Shown here: one piece after another, positions 1-6,878 of the stretch | How positions within the stretch are numbered: the stretch's first letter is position 1 | Layout of the letters: every line of letters starts with the position of its first letter | NCBI GenBank assembly: GCA_002372325.1 | Contig: DFFT01000067.1 | Location: 11,333-26,244, forward strand | Reading direction: 5' to 3' | Length of the DNA: 14,912 bases | Source of the DNA: Succinivibrionaceae bacterium UBA3769 | GTDB taxonomy: Bacteria; Pseudomonadota; Gammaproteobacteria; Enterobacterales; Succinivibrionaceae | Translations under genes and position numbers: made by a program | The notes under the pieces: generated by a model | What the model was told of the DNA's origin: nothing | Seen by the model: the letters and a program-made list of their open reading frames with translations, nothing else | Databases searched by the model: none

Positions 1-2
1 AT

Positions 3-59
3 AACAGCCAGGATAACAGCAGTGAGGTAGCAGAAAACAGCGATGCCACGACGAAATAA
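3..59 (+). CDS. rbfA: C-terminal tail of the upstream gene, probably ribosome-binding factor A (partial)
   Basis: An open frame enters from the left edge and stops with TAA at 57-59, overlapping the truB start by 17 bases in another frame. The visible 18 residues are polar and acidic, rich in Asn, Ser, Asp and Glu, with repeated D-N-S units. RbfA is a small 30S assembly factor that often ends in a charged, disordered tail, and rbfA directly precedes truB in gammaproteobacterial nusA-infB-rbfA-truB operons. The assignment therefore rests on gene order and tail character only; no RbfA core domain is visible. The overlap suggests translational coupling with truB. Confidence 0.45.
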   Translation, partial: NSQDNSSEVAENSDATTK

Positions 60-1062
60 GAGGGAGATAGACGGCGTTCTTCTCCTTAACAAGCCCCGGG
101 GAATTACCTCCAATGATGCCATGATCCGGATCAGAGGAATTTATCATGCGCAGAAGGGCGGTCATACCGGAGCTCTTGACCCTCTGGCCACGGGAATGCT
201 GCCCATCTGCCTGGGGGAGGCTACCAAGTTTTCTCAGTTTTTGCTGGATGCGGACAAGACCTACCGCGTTAATGCCTGCTTCGGGATCCGCACGGATACC
301 AGTGATTCAGACGGTAAAGTCGTGGCCCGCTCCCGGGTGAATTTCAAAGAGGCGGATCTGCTGGCGGCTTTGGATAAATTCCGGGGCAAGCAGAAGCAGG
401 TGCCCAGCATGTACTCAGCTCTCAAGTATCAGGGCCGGCACTATTACGATTATGCCCGGGCCGGCATTGAGATCCCCCGGGAAGCCCGGGACATCGTGAT
501 CTACGATCTCAGGCTCCTGTCCTTTGACGGCGTAAATGCCCTGATTGAGGTGCGGTGCTCCAAGGGCACCTACATTCGCACCCTGGTGGATGACCTCGGT
601 GAATACCTGGGCTCCGGAGCTCATGTGACCATGCTGGATCGCCTGCAGGTGGCAGACTACCCCCGGGAAAGAATGGTTTCCTTCGAGGATCTGGACAGAA
701 TCCTTAATGATTCCCACAGTGAAGGTCATACCGCTTTTGCAGCTCTTGATGCCCTCCTGCTGCCTCCTGATACGGCGGTAAAACGGCTCCCGGAGATCTT
801 TCTCAACGAGGAGCAGGGGAGACGCATTATGCTGGGGCAAAGGATCAAGGTGCGGCCTGTTAACATGCTCACCACGGATCTCCAGCCTATCCGCATTTAT
901 ATCAAGGGCAGCGAGGGAGATCCCGTATTTGCCGGGGTGGGGGATATCCGCTATGACCTTTTGGCTCCGAAGCGCCTCATGACCGGCGTTAAAATGAATC
1001 TCACGGATTTTCTCCGGGAGGACGGCTCGGTAGCCAATCCCATGGAGCAGGCTCCGGAATAA
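43..1062 (+). CDS. truB: tRNA pseudouridine(55) synthase TruB
   Basis: TruB isomerises uridine 55 in the T-arm of tRNAs to pseudouridine in the cytoplasm. The 339-residue product has the family opening (DGVLLLNKPRGITSND, residues 10-25) and the catalytic block GGHTGALDPLATGMLP (residues 39-54), in which Asp46 is the expected nucleophile. The following KTYR, the central S-M-YSALKYQGRHYYDYAR stretch and RCSKGTYIRTLVDDLG (from about residue 175) are also typical. E. coli TruB has 314 residues; the extra length is mainly at the C-terminus, where a PUA-like region is expected. The ATG at 43 overlaps the probable rbfA end, with a GAGG about 15 bases upstream. In E. coli rpsO follows truB; here a terminator and an unrelated minus-strand gene follow, so the operon is broken or ends here. 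Confidence 0.97.
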   Translation: MPRRNKREIDGVLLLNKPRGITSNDAMIRIRGIYHAQKGGHTGALDPLATGMLPICLGEATKFSQFLLDADKTYRVNACFGIRTDTSDSDGKVVARSRVNFKEADLLAALDKFRGKQKQVPSMYSALKYQGRHYYDYARAGIEIPREARDIVIYDLRLLSFDGVNALIEVRCSKGTYIRTLVDDLGEYLGSGAHVTMLDRLQVADYPRERMVSFEDLDRILNDSHSEGHTAFAALDALLLPPDTAVKRLPEIFLNEEQGRRIMLGQRIKVRPVNMLTTDLQPIRIYIKGSEGDPVFAGVGDIRYDLLAPKRLMTGVKMNLTDFLREDGSVANPMEQAPE

Positions 1063-1115
1063 TCCGGCAGTAATCGGTCATTATTATCCGGCGCTGCGCC
1101 GCCATAGAAAATGAG

Positions 1116-1150
1116 AAGGGGTTCCCGCAGGGAACCCCTTGGCATTTTTT
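1116..1150 (+). terminator. Rho-independent terminator of truB, probably bidirectional
   Basis: A perfect 11-bp stem (1116-1126 with 1130-1140) with a three-base GCA loop is followed by GGCA and six T (1145-1150). It lies 54 bases after the truB stop and 9 bases beyond the stop of the opposing transposase-like gene. Read on the minus strand, the stem is followed by a moderately T-rich tail, so it may end both transcripts. It is nearly the same sequence as the hairpin at 2401-2430. Confidence 0.85.
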
Positions 1151-2351
1151 ATACCGCGCCATTCGCCAGAAGCCTGGCGACAGTTTCCAGATGCTGCTCC
1201 AGCCGGCCCTGCAAAAACACCCGGACGCCAGTTAACGATTGCACCTCCTTGCGGGTGCTCCTGTTGAATTCCGGGAGGGGCTTAAGCTCTTTCAGAACCT
1301 TCAGGGCCAGGCCGGACAGCGCCTCGCAGTTTCTGAGATAGTTTCTGTTCTTGATTTGCAGATGATCCCGGCCAAAATCCAGATCGAGGCGCCAGGGGCG
1401 CTGGTTTGCTGTTCCCCGGTGTTCCCGGAGAGCCCGATCCCCTAAAGCGGCAATACCGGTATTATCAAAGGACAGAGACGATACAAAAAACTCTGTCAGA
1501 GGTTCTTCCTCAGCCTTTGGGTTTCTGAGGTAACTCGCGGTAATGCCCATGAATAACGTCTGGCAGTCCTTCTTCCATTCCCCGAAGGCGGTCTTGTTTT
1601 TGACAGCGCTTATGGGAAGCGCCGTCACGGTTCTTTCTGCAATTCTGCCATGCCCGAGATCTGTTTCAGATTCATGAGCTTCTCCGCATTCCCGGATCAG
1701 AAGGGGATTGCGAAAGGCGTTCCGGATGGACTTGAGTAACGATTTTTGGTTATCCTTAACGGCTATAACATAGTCCCCGCCCTGTCTCATGATGGCTTCC
1801 GCCACGCTGCGCGGCGTTATGAGAGCCTCAGGAGTTACGACAGTCCCCGCAAGGTCAAGCATCTCAATTGCGCGGACGCAGGTCTTGTGTGCAATTTCCC
1901 GGGGGGAGATTTCGTTCATTTCCAATGACAGGCCATGGACTGAATCAGACAGAGTTATATAGAACAGTTCCTGAGGGAAATGCTTATCATCACTGGCAGC
2001 TTCCGGAAATTCCTGTCCGGGGGCATGCTCCGCCTCTCCATGCTGTTCTGTCAGAAGCCGGGCAAACTGGCTTAAGATTTCTTGCAAACTATCCTCGGTG
2101 ATCAAGCTTAAGATACGGTTTATCGTATCGCAGGAGATCCGGTGATCCGGGAAGTTCGGGATCAGCTTCTTCAGGTTTTCCAAATTAATGTCCCAAAACA
2201 ATTCCGCCTTCCCGGCTGAATCAAATCCGCACAGCCAGGCCAGCATAATGGCAAATAAAGTCGGCGCTAACGGGTAATGAATATTTTCAGGAGATCCGGA
2301 GTCCGGCGCTTCCGGCACTTCGCTTATCTCGGTTATGGCATCTGATAACAT
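1149..2351 (-). CDS. ISAs1-family transposase-like protein with altered catalytic residues
   Basis: The 400-residue product follows the ISAs1 (H-repeat) plan: an N-terminal region with CGFDSAGKAELFWD (41-54) and FPDHRISCDTINRIL (67-81), then GGDYVIAVKDNQ (191-202), HGRIAER (234-240) and WRLDLDF (320-326). The family's catalytic acids are poorly kept. The usual DGK is DDK (121-123), the usual T-I-D-A is TPEA (173-176), and the usual W-x-I-E-N before the W-x-L-D motif is RGTAN (312-316), with Ala315 where Glu is expected. HGRIE also reads HGRIA. The ORF is intact, and the start has AAGGG about 11 bases upstream. I see no terminal inverted repeats or target duplication. By alignment from memory this is probably an inactive, decaying or domesticated transposase. 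Confidence 0.8.
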   Translation of the reverse strand: MLSDAITEISEVPEAPDSGSPENIHYPLAPTLFAIMLAWLCGFDSAGKAELFWDINLENLKKLIPNFPDHRISCDTINRILSLITEDSLQEILSQFARLLTEQHGEAEHAPGQEFPEAASDDKHFPQELFYITLSDSVHGLSLEMNEISPREIAHKTCVRAIEMLDLAGTVVTPEALITPRSVAEAIMRQGGDYVIAVKDNQKSLLKSIRNAFRNPLLIRECGEAHESETDLGHGRIAERTVTALPISAVKNKTAFGEWKKDCQTLFMGITASYLRNPKAEEEPLTEFFVSSLSFDNTGIAALGDRALREHRGTANQRPWRLDLDFGRDHLQIKNRNYLRNCEALSGLALKVLKELKPLPEFNRSTRKEVQSLTGVRVFLQGRLEQHLETVARLLANGAV

Positions 2352-2400
2352 AATTTTTGCCCTTGATTTAGGATGAGGGGAGGTGATCTTATCCCGATGT

Positions 2401-2430
2401 CACAAGAAAGGGTTCCCGCAGGAACCCCTT
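2401..2430 (-). terminator. Terminator-like hairpin downstream of the coiled-coil gene
   Basis: A stem AAGGGTTCC (2408-2416) pairs with GGAACCCCTT (2421-2430) with one bulged C around a short CGCA loop. Read on the minus strand it is followed by TTTCTT. It lies 25 bases past the stop of the 2455-3561 gene and upstream of the transposase-like gene. It is a slightly degraded copy of the 1116-1140 hairpin, and the match continues into the flanks (AGAA before, GCATT after). Confidence 0.65.
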
Positions 2431-2454
2431 CGCATTCTTAAGCCGCTGCTCCGC

Positions 2455-3561
2455 TTACATAAACATGGCGTTGATCTTCTGGAAATAGGAGCCCCAGAGC
2501 GCCGGATCTGAGATGTACTTCCATTCCGGAGACTTTTTCATATTGTCGATTTTTTCCGTGGCTTCCTTAAGACGATCCTTCAGGTTACGAAGCAGGCTCA
2601 GGAGATTATCCTCGGTTTCATCGGCCCTGGGGAATTCCACGGGCTTTTCAATAGCCTGATCCAGAAGAATGTTCATTTTGTCAAAGTAACAGTTTTCCCA
2701 GCAGGTAACCAGGGAATCCCTTATGGTATGAAAAAATTCTTCATCCTCCGGAGCGATCAGGGGCGCATGGGTGCGGGCCACGCCGGCAGCGCACTGGGAG
2801 TTCAGGAGCTGACTCTGAATGGGGTTCAGCTTCTTTCTTTCCCCGATGGCCTTCATGGCCGAGGTGGCGGAGCGGTTGGCATCAGTCAGATTGACGTAGC
2901 AGAAGCTTTTGGTTTCTTCGGCGTCCTTCTTCATGGCGGTAAGCCGGGGCATTTTGACGGTCTTAAGCTCGTTAACGGCACTTTCCTGATCGGTGATTTT
3001 AGTGTGGAGCTCCTCCAGCTTTTTGGTAAGATCGCTGCTGGCCTTGGGATCCGCGCAGTTCTTTAAATTATCCTCAAGAACGGCGTACTCTTCCCGGAGC
3101 CTGTCCAGTTCCTGAGTGAGTCTGTTCAGTTCTCCCTGAGTAACGGTGAACTCCAAAGTGATCTTGCCGGCTTCCTGAGAGGCCTGATCATACTGATCCT
3201 GCATGGCCTGAGCCTTGGCATTGGATTCTCTTATCAGTCTCTCCTGTTCGAAGCGTCTCTTCATAAAGAACATGGAGGCGAATTCGTTTTCCCGGGAGAT
3301 AAGCTCCATGATCAAAAGGTGGGCGTCAATGAGCAGAAAACGGCGGTTGCGATCAGGGGCGTTCAGGAGATATGTCCGGAGGTTTTTCTTGATGAGGGAA
3401 AAGCCGGTGATGAGGGCGGCGAAATCACGTTTCCGGTAGAGATCAAACAGATCCGGAAGATCCTCCGGGCAGTCCTGCTTGTTTCTTTCGGTAAAGTCCT
3501 GAATAGCGAGAATTTCCTTTTCGATAAAGCTGTCTTTGAAGATGTCGTTAATGTTGCTCAT
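2455..3561 (-). CDS. Coiled-coil protein of unknown function
   Basis: I do not recognise this 368-residue cytoplasmic protein; no signal peptide or membrane segment is visible. The N-terminal third (MSNINDIFKDSFIEKEILAI onwards) is helical and carries an RNRRFLLIDAHLLIMELISR stretch. The middle, about residues 115-240, is a long charged coiled coil rich in Glu, Lys, Gln and Leu heptads (QGELNRLTQELDRLREEY and similar). A second helical segment near residues 325-345 precedes a short aromatic C-terminus (EWKYISDPALWGSYFQKINA). I chose the ATG at 3561, which has AGGGA nine bases upstream, over an in-frame TTG at 3633 with no convincing ribosome site. It is separated from coaA by about 290 bases and followed by its own hairpin, so it is probably a single-gene unit. 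A scaffold or structural role is possible but unsupported. Confidence 0.8.
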   Translation of the reverse strand: MSNINDIFKDSFIEKEILAIQDFTERNKQDCPEDLPDLFDLYRKRDFAALITGFSLIKKNLRTYLLNAPDRNRRFLLIDAHLLIMELISRENEFASMFFMKRRFEQERLIRESNAKAQAMQDQYDQASQEAGKITLEFTVTQGELNRLTQELDRLREEYAVLEDNLKNCADPKASSDLTKKLEELHTKITDQESAVNELKTVKMPRLTAMKKDAEETKSFCYVNLTDANRSATSAMKAIGERKKLNPIQSQLLNSQCAAGVARTHAPLIAPEDEEFFHTIRDSLVTCWENCYFDKMNILLDQAIEKPVEFPRADETEDNLLSLLRNLKDRLKEATEKIDNMKKSPEWKYISDPALWGSYFQKINAMFM

Positions 3562-3849
3562 ATTGTTGCATCCCTGCAATCCTGCATATGTTGTCGTCCG
3601 GACGTGATCCCGGTTAAGGAGGTCAGACCGCAACCATTACCCGGTAAGATTTTGGCACGGGAGGAGGCCTGATGTCTATGCGGAGAAGGGCATTTTGGGA
3701 AGTATGACAAAGTATTAAGCTAAAAACCGGCTCGTAAAGCGGCGCCGATGTTCCGGAGCCGGGCCGGAGTCGTATCAGGAATTGTTCCTGAGCCGTGCCT
3801 GAGGCAGCAGAATCAGATCCCGATCAGGACGGCAATGTCCGCCGGGGGA
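3562..3849. other. Intergenic region between coaA and the coiled-coil gene
   Basis: About 290 bases between two minus-strand genes. It should hold the 3' end signal of coaA and the promoter of the coiled-coil gene, but I see no convincing hairpin with a T tract and no good pair of promoter hexamers. Plus-strand open frames here are shadows without ribosome sites. Confidence 0.5.
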
Positions 3850-4776
3850 TTATTCAGGGTTTCGGCCGTCTTCGGTTTCCGGCAAAACACCATTTTGCCA
3901 TTCCGGTTTGCTCAGCCGGTGATCGGGGCCGGCCGTAACCCGGATATGGGCTTTCCCGGCGTAGGGTTTTATGAATTTCATGAGATTCACGTGATTGATG
4001 GTTTCCCAGACATGGCGGATCTCCCGGATGACCTCAGGTTCCGTCAGGCCGGCGTATCTGGAAAAGAAGCTTTGCGGAGAGCCCCGGTTTTTTCTGATAA
4101 TGCTGAGGCAGCGTTCCCGGTGCCAGCTTTCGGCCAGATGCTCAGGAACGTCAATGTATATTGAAAGGTCGGCATAGTCCAAAGGCGCTTTGATGCCCGG
4201 AACGCCGTATTCCTCCGCCGCGGCCAGGAGGTTCACCCCTTCGAAGATCAGAATGTCGGTGTCCCGGGGGATTATCTGCCAGTCATCGGGAAGCCGGTCG
4301 TAGACCTTGTGGGAATACCGGGGAGCCCGGATATCCCCGGAGGCGGCTCTGACTTCCTTAAGGAACTCCTCCATGTATCTCGCGTCATAGGATACCGGAA
4401 ACCCCTTCTGATCCATAAGATTATGCTCCTGAAGCCAGGCGGAGGGGTAGATAAATCCATCGCTGGAAACAGTTTCCGTCCGGAGACCAACGGCAGACAG
4501 CAGCCGTTTCAGCATAAGAGCGGCGGAGGTTTTTCCGGAACTGACTCCTCCGGCGATTATGACGATAAATACTCCGGAACACTCTTTCGTAACACGGAAT
4601 TCCTGAAATTTCCGGAGCACCAGAGCGGCCAGGGGAAACAGGCTTTCTCTGATAAAATCAGATTTGAGATGAAGTCCCTCCGGAGCCATGGCTTCCAGCT
4701 CGGCATCGGAAAGAGCGCGGAAGGCTTCTGTTCCGGTGCTGCTGTCATTCCTGACGCATGATGCGTAATCTGTCAT
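3850..4776 (-). CDS. coaA: Type I pantothenate kinase
   Basis: CoaA phosphorylates pantothenate with ATP, the first and usually rate-controlling step of coenzyme A synthesis, and is inhibited by CoA in characterised members. The 308-residue product is close to the 316 of E. coli CoaA. Visible motifs: P-loop GGVSSGKT (76-83), SSDGFIYP (104-111, Asp106 equivalent to the catalytic Asp), KGFPVSYD (124-131), APRYSHKVYD (151-160, with the Tyr and His of the substrate pocket), DILIFEGVN (174-182), the Arg in WHRERC, and the Asn of TIN (261). The C-terminal NI-PTR-RA block of E. coli CoaA is diverged here (KFIKPYAGKA), so this copy is somewhat atypical, but the active-site residues I can place are present. 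The start has AGGAG seven bases upstream. Confidence 0.93.
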   Translation of the reverse strand: MTDYASCVRNDSSTGTEAFRALSDAELEAMAPEGLHLKSDFIRESLFPLAALVLRKFQEFRVTKECSGVFIVIIAGGVSSGKTSAALMLKRLLSAVGLRTETVSSDGFIYPSAWLQEHNLMDQKGFPVSYDARYMEEFLKEVRAASGDIRAPRYSHKVYDRLPDDWQIIPRDTDILIFEGVNLLAAAEEYGVPGIKAPLDYADLSIYIDVPEHLAESWHRERCLSIIRKNRGSPQSFFSRYAGLTEPEVIREIRHVWETINHVNLMKFIKPYAGKAHIRVTAGPDHRLSKPEWQNGVLPETEDGRNPE

Positions 4777-4978
4777 AGTTTTCTCCTGGGATTCCCTGAT
4801 TTTCTGGGGCGCAAAGCCGATTTGCCAAGGGGCTTTTAATGATTCCGGTCAGGGGCACATTATCACGGGAAAGCAGGCTTCTGACAAGACGCTGTTTTGC
4901 TGATGATTGCCGGCAAGCTTTTGAGAGCCCCGGAGGCAAGGCGCAAGGAGAAATACTTCTGGCTTCAGGGGATTTCAT

Positions 4979-5007
4979 TTGTCATGGCATCAGAGTCCGG
5001 TTATAGT
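4979..5007 (+). promoter_or_regulatory. Predicted sigma70 promoter for the glycosyltransferase gene
   Basis: TTGTCA (4979-4984) and TATAGT (5002-5007) are separated by exactly 17 bases, each one mismatch from consensus. Transcription from about 5014 would give a leader of roughly 90 bases before the ATG at 5105. Confidence 0.55.
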
Positions 5008-5054
5008 TGCGGCAGACGGCGCCCATGAAGTCAGTCAATAACAGTAACACTGCA

Positions 5055-5086
5055 ACACAGGCGCACACTGACACAGGCACACACTA
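5055..5086 (+). repeat. Two-unit 16-bp tandem repeat in the leader
   Basis: ACACAGGCGCACACTG (5055-5070) is followed directly by ACACAGGCACACACTA (5071-5086), 14 of 16 bases identical. It lies in the predicted 5' leader of the glycosyltransferase gene, just before its weak ribosome site. It may be a simple duplication in a CA-rich tract. Confidence 0.7.
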
Positions 5087-5104
5087 ACAGCAGACGGGCA
5101 GAGT

Positions 5105-6142
5105 ATGGATATAGCTTTCTTCATATCGGATCACGGTTACGGACATCTCACGAGAAATCTGGAGATCGCGAGGGAGCTTCTGAACCGCGGGCATCGGGTT
5201 TCCGTCATTACCGGGAAACAGCACGGCGCGGTGGCAGCGGCATACCTTGAGGGCCGAGCCGCTATCATGGCATGTCACACCGATGCCGGCCTTATCCTTA
5301 AGCCGGGCACCCTGGAGGTGGATGCGGCTGCCACCGAAAGGGCGGTACGCAGTCATCTGGCGGAATGGGACAATTTGATTGCCGGAAGTCCGGATGCGGA
5401 TCTTTATGCGGTTGACATTGCGCCTTGGGCTCTTCTGGCCGCAAAAAGGAAGGGCATTCCCTCCTGCATTCTTACCAATTTCACCTGGATAGAACAATAT
5501 GAAGCCTTTCTGCCGGAGGAGCTTCTGGAGGAATACCGGAAGGCTTTCCGCTCCCGGGATTATGCTTTTTACTATGATTTGGCCTCGGAGCCCTGCAGGA
5601 TGGTTCTGGGAGAAGGTTCGGACATCGGCTTTGCCGCCCGGGCCATTAACCGGGCCATGGTAAAGGAAATAAGATCCCGCCATTCCCGCCCTCTGGTCTT
5701 TATCTCAGTCGGCATGAGCAATGACGGTATTCAGGAAGCCATTGACGTCGGGGATCTCCCCTATGACTTTGTAACCACGTTTTCAGTAAATCTCCGGGGG
5801 AATAACGTGACAGCGCTGCCCTCTGACGTTCCCAATACCCAGGATTATGTGGCGGCTGCGGATTACTGCATTGCCAAGGCCGGCTGGTCCACGGTTTCTG
5901 AAATGATGCTGGCCGGCGTCCCCTTTGCGGCTCTTAACCGCCCGGATGTGGCAGAGGATACCTTGACCATTCGGGAGATTGAGAGAAGAGGCTGCGGCAT
6001 CGGCATTGATGTTCGGGATCTCCGTAATATGGGCGGGGTTATGGAGCGTCTCCGCCGCCTCAAAAGATATGAACCTTATCCCAACAGCAGTCACGCCATT
6101 GCCGCCATGCTGGAGAGTCTGGGGCAAAAGAAGCGATGGTGA
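5105..6142 (+). CDS. Predicted GT-B-fold glycosyltransferase (MurG/GT28-like)
   Basis: The 345-residue product begins with a nucleotide-sugar transferase signature, FFISDHGYGHLTRNLEIAREL (residues 5-25), followed by GHRVSVITG: the first Rossmann strand and glycine-rich loop of GT-B enzymes. The second half has PLVFISVGMSND (196-207) and a donor-site block KAGWSTVSEMMLAGVPF (258-274) of the kind seen in MurG-like enzymes and UDP-glycosyltransferases. The HGYGH-TR opening also occurs in the N-terminal domain of plant-type L-arabinokinases and in stand-alone bacterial relatives. There is no signal peptide or membrane helix. Donor and acceptor cannot be told from the sequence. It is monocistronic in this window, with its own predicted promoter; the ribosome site (GGGCAGAGT) is weak. 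Confidence 0.75.
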   Translation: MDIAFFISDHGYGHLTRNLEIARELLNRGHRVSVITGKQHGAVAAAYLEGRAAIMACHTDAGLILKPGTLEVDAAATERAVRSHLAEWDNLIAGSPDADLYAVDIAPWALLAAKRKGIPSCILTNFTWIEQYEAFLPEELLEEYRKAFRSRDYAFYYDLASEPCRMVLGEGSDIGFAARAINRAMVKEIRSRHSRPLVFISVGMSNDGIQEAIDVGDLPYDFVTTFSVNLRGNNVTALPSDVPNTQDYVAAADYCIAKAGWSTVSEMMLAGVPFAALNRPDVAEDTLTIREIERRGCGIGIDVRDLRNMGGVMERLRRLKRYEPYPNSSHAIAAMLESLGQKKRW

Positions 6143-6345
6143 CAGAAAACGCGGTGCAGAGCCAGATGTCGTTGCATCAGGGCAAAGAACAAGCGCCGGT
6201 TCCGGACAATCTAAATTATTGCGTTCTCTGACTTTTCAGCGGAATGCTGCTGCGGATGAATTCATGGGCGCTTTAATCATTCATTTTCAGATAATCTCAT
6301 CACGCTGCCATATTGTTGTCATTTCACAGTCTTCTCACTCTTGTT

Positions 6346-6475
6346 ATCTTGCTGATAACGATTAAAAATATAGACAAACAGAGATGTTTTGCATGTATTT
6401 TTAAGCATTATCATGAATACGAGATGATGTATGGGATGCCGTGCCGTTATTGCGCTGCCTGAGATGCATAAACTG
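6346..6475 (+). repeat. Promoter/leader repeat copy 1, including a truncated HTH gene start
   Basis: Aligned without gaps to 6749-6878, I count about 111 of 130 identical bases. It contains the -35/-10 pair (TAGACA at 6371, TGTATT at 6394, spacing 17) and continues into a copy of the HTH gene's start codon and first 15 codons. Confidence 0.8.
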
Positions 6476-6490
6476 ATACTTAGTATATGA
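6431..6490 (+). pseudogene. Truncated 5' remnant of a paralogue of the HTH regulator
   Basis: The frame beginning at ATG 6431 encodes 19 residues (MGCRAVIALPEMHKLILSI) before a TGA at 6488-6490. The first 15 residues match the start of the HTH protein at 6834 (MGRRAVIVLPKMQKL) at 10 positions, but the HTH domain itself is missing. The upstream promoter and ribosome-site region is also duplicated. It is the remnant of a second copy of the gene, or a partial duplication; a functional 19-residue peptide is unlikely but not excluded. Confidence 0.65.
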
Positions 6491-6628
6491 GAAGAACAGC
6501 GTACTTCCGGGAAAACTTAACTTTTTTTGTCCCCAGACCAGACAATGCAAGGCTTTGAGGCATAAATACAAAGTCTTTTGATCGTTTACCTTCAGAAGCT
6601 GCTCTCATTTCACTGCTATCTCAAGGGC

Positions 6629-6699
6629 AACGATCAAAAATATGAACAAACAGAAAAGTTTTGTATGTAATTTCAAGCATAATCATGGATAAGAGGTGA
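6629..6699 (+). repeat. Promoter/leader repeat copy 2
   Basis: Aligned without gaps to 6760-6830, I count about 61 of 71 identical bases, from AACGATC through the GAGGTGA ribosome site. The -10 (TGTAAT, 6666-6671) is intact; the -35 (TGAACA, 6643-6648) is weaker. No HTH-like coding sequence follows; similarity ends at the ribosome site. Confidence 0.75.
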
Positions 6700-6748
6700 T
6701 TTTTGAAGCGTGAATTGGTGTCTCAGCCGTTCATCTTCAGAGCATCTG

Positions 6749-6878
6749 ATCTTGCTGATAACGATCAAAAATATTGACAAATAGACATGTTTTGTATGTA
6801 ATTTTAAGCATTATCTTGGATGCGAGGTGAAGTATGGGACGCCGGGCCGTTATTGTTCTGCCGAAAATGCAGAAACTG
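6749..6878 (+). repeat. Promoter/leader repeat copy 3, active copy in front of the HTH gene
   Basis: This copy carries the best promoter and the intact HTH gene start. Copies 1 and 3 share ATCTTGCTGATAACGAT at the upstream edge, and copies 1-3 share the A-rich stretch, the -10 region, an AAGCAT-AT element and the ribosome-site region. Confidence 0.8.
6774..6802 (+). promoter_or_regulatory. Predicted sigma70 promoter of the HTH gene
   Basis: TTGACA (6774-6779, exact consensus) and TGTAAT (6797-6802, one mismatch) are separated by 17 bases. The conserved AAGCATTATC just downstream is a reasonable place for autoregulation, as HipB-type regulators commonly repress their own promoters, but no operator was proven. 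Confidence 0.65.

Larger units (their letters stand above)
4777..5104. other. Divergent intergenic region between coaA and the glycosyltransferase
   Basis: This 328-base gap separates two divergently transcribed genes. On the plus strand it holds a good sigma70-like promoter (4979-5007) and a 16-base tandem repeat (5055-5086). I see no equally good promoter for coaA on the minus strand. A minus-strand open frame overlapping the coaA start shows no family features and was not taken as a gene. Confidence 0.6.
6143..6833. other. Gene-poor region with a triplicated promoter/leader
   Basis: About 690 bases without an intact gene. From about 6346 it is built largely of three related copies of one promoter/leader region, the last serving the HTH gene at 6834. 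Between copies 1 and 2 lies about 140 bases of unrecognised AT-rich sequence with a T7 run near 6522. The first 200 bases after the glycosyltransferase show no clear terminator. Confidence 0.7.

Noticed and set aside
1063..2460. Complete insertion sequence with inverted termini
   Set aside because: Apart from the two terminator-like hairpins I found no matching terminal repeats or target duplication around the transposase-like gene.
4309..4761. 150-codon plus-strand frame opposite coaA
   Set aside because: Antisense to a recognised CoaA with all main motifs; a shadow frame.
5084..5683. 199-codon minus-strand frame opposite the glycosyltransferase
   Set aside because: Shadow of a recognised GT-B protein; Gly/Arg/Pro-rich composition typical of an antisense frame.
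6548..6580. Imperfect inverted repeat CAAGGCTTTG / CAAAGTCTTTTG
   Set aside because: It needs bulges and a G-T pair, has no T tract and no gene end close by.
6346..6878. CRISPR-like array
   Set aside because: Only three copies, with unequal spacing and long diverged units that contain promoter and gene-start sequence.
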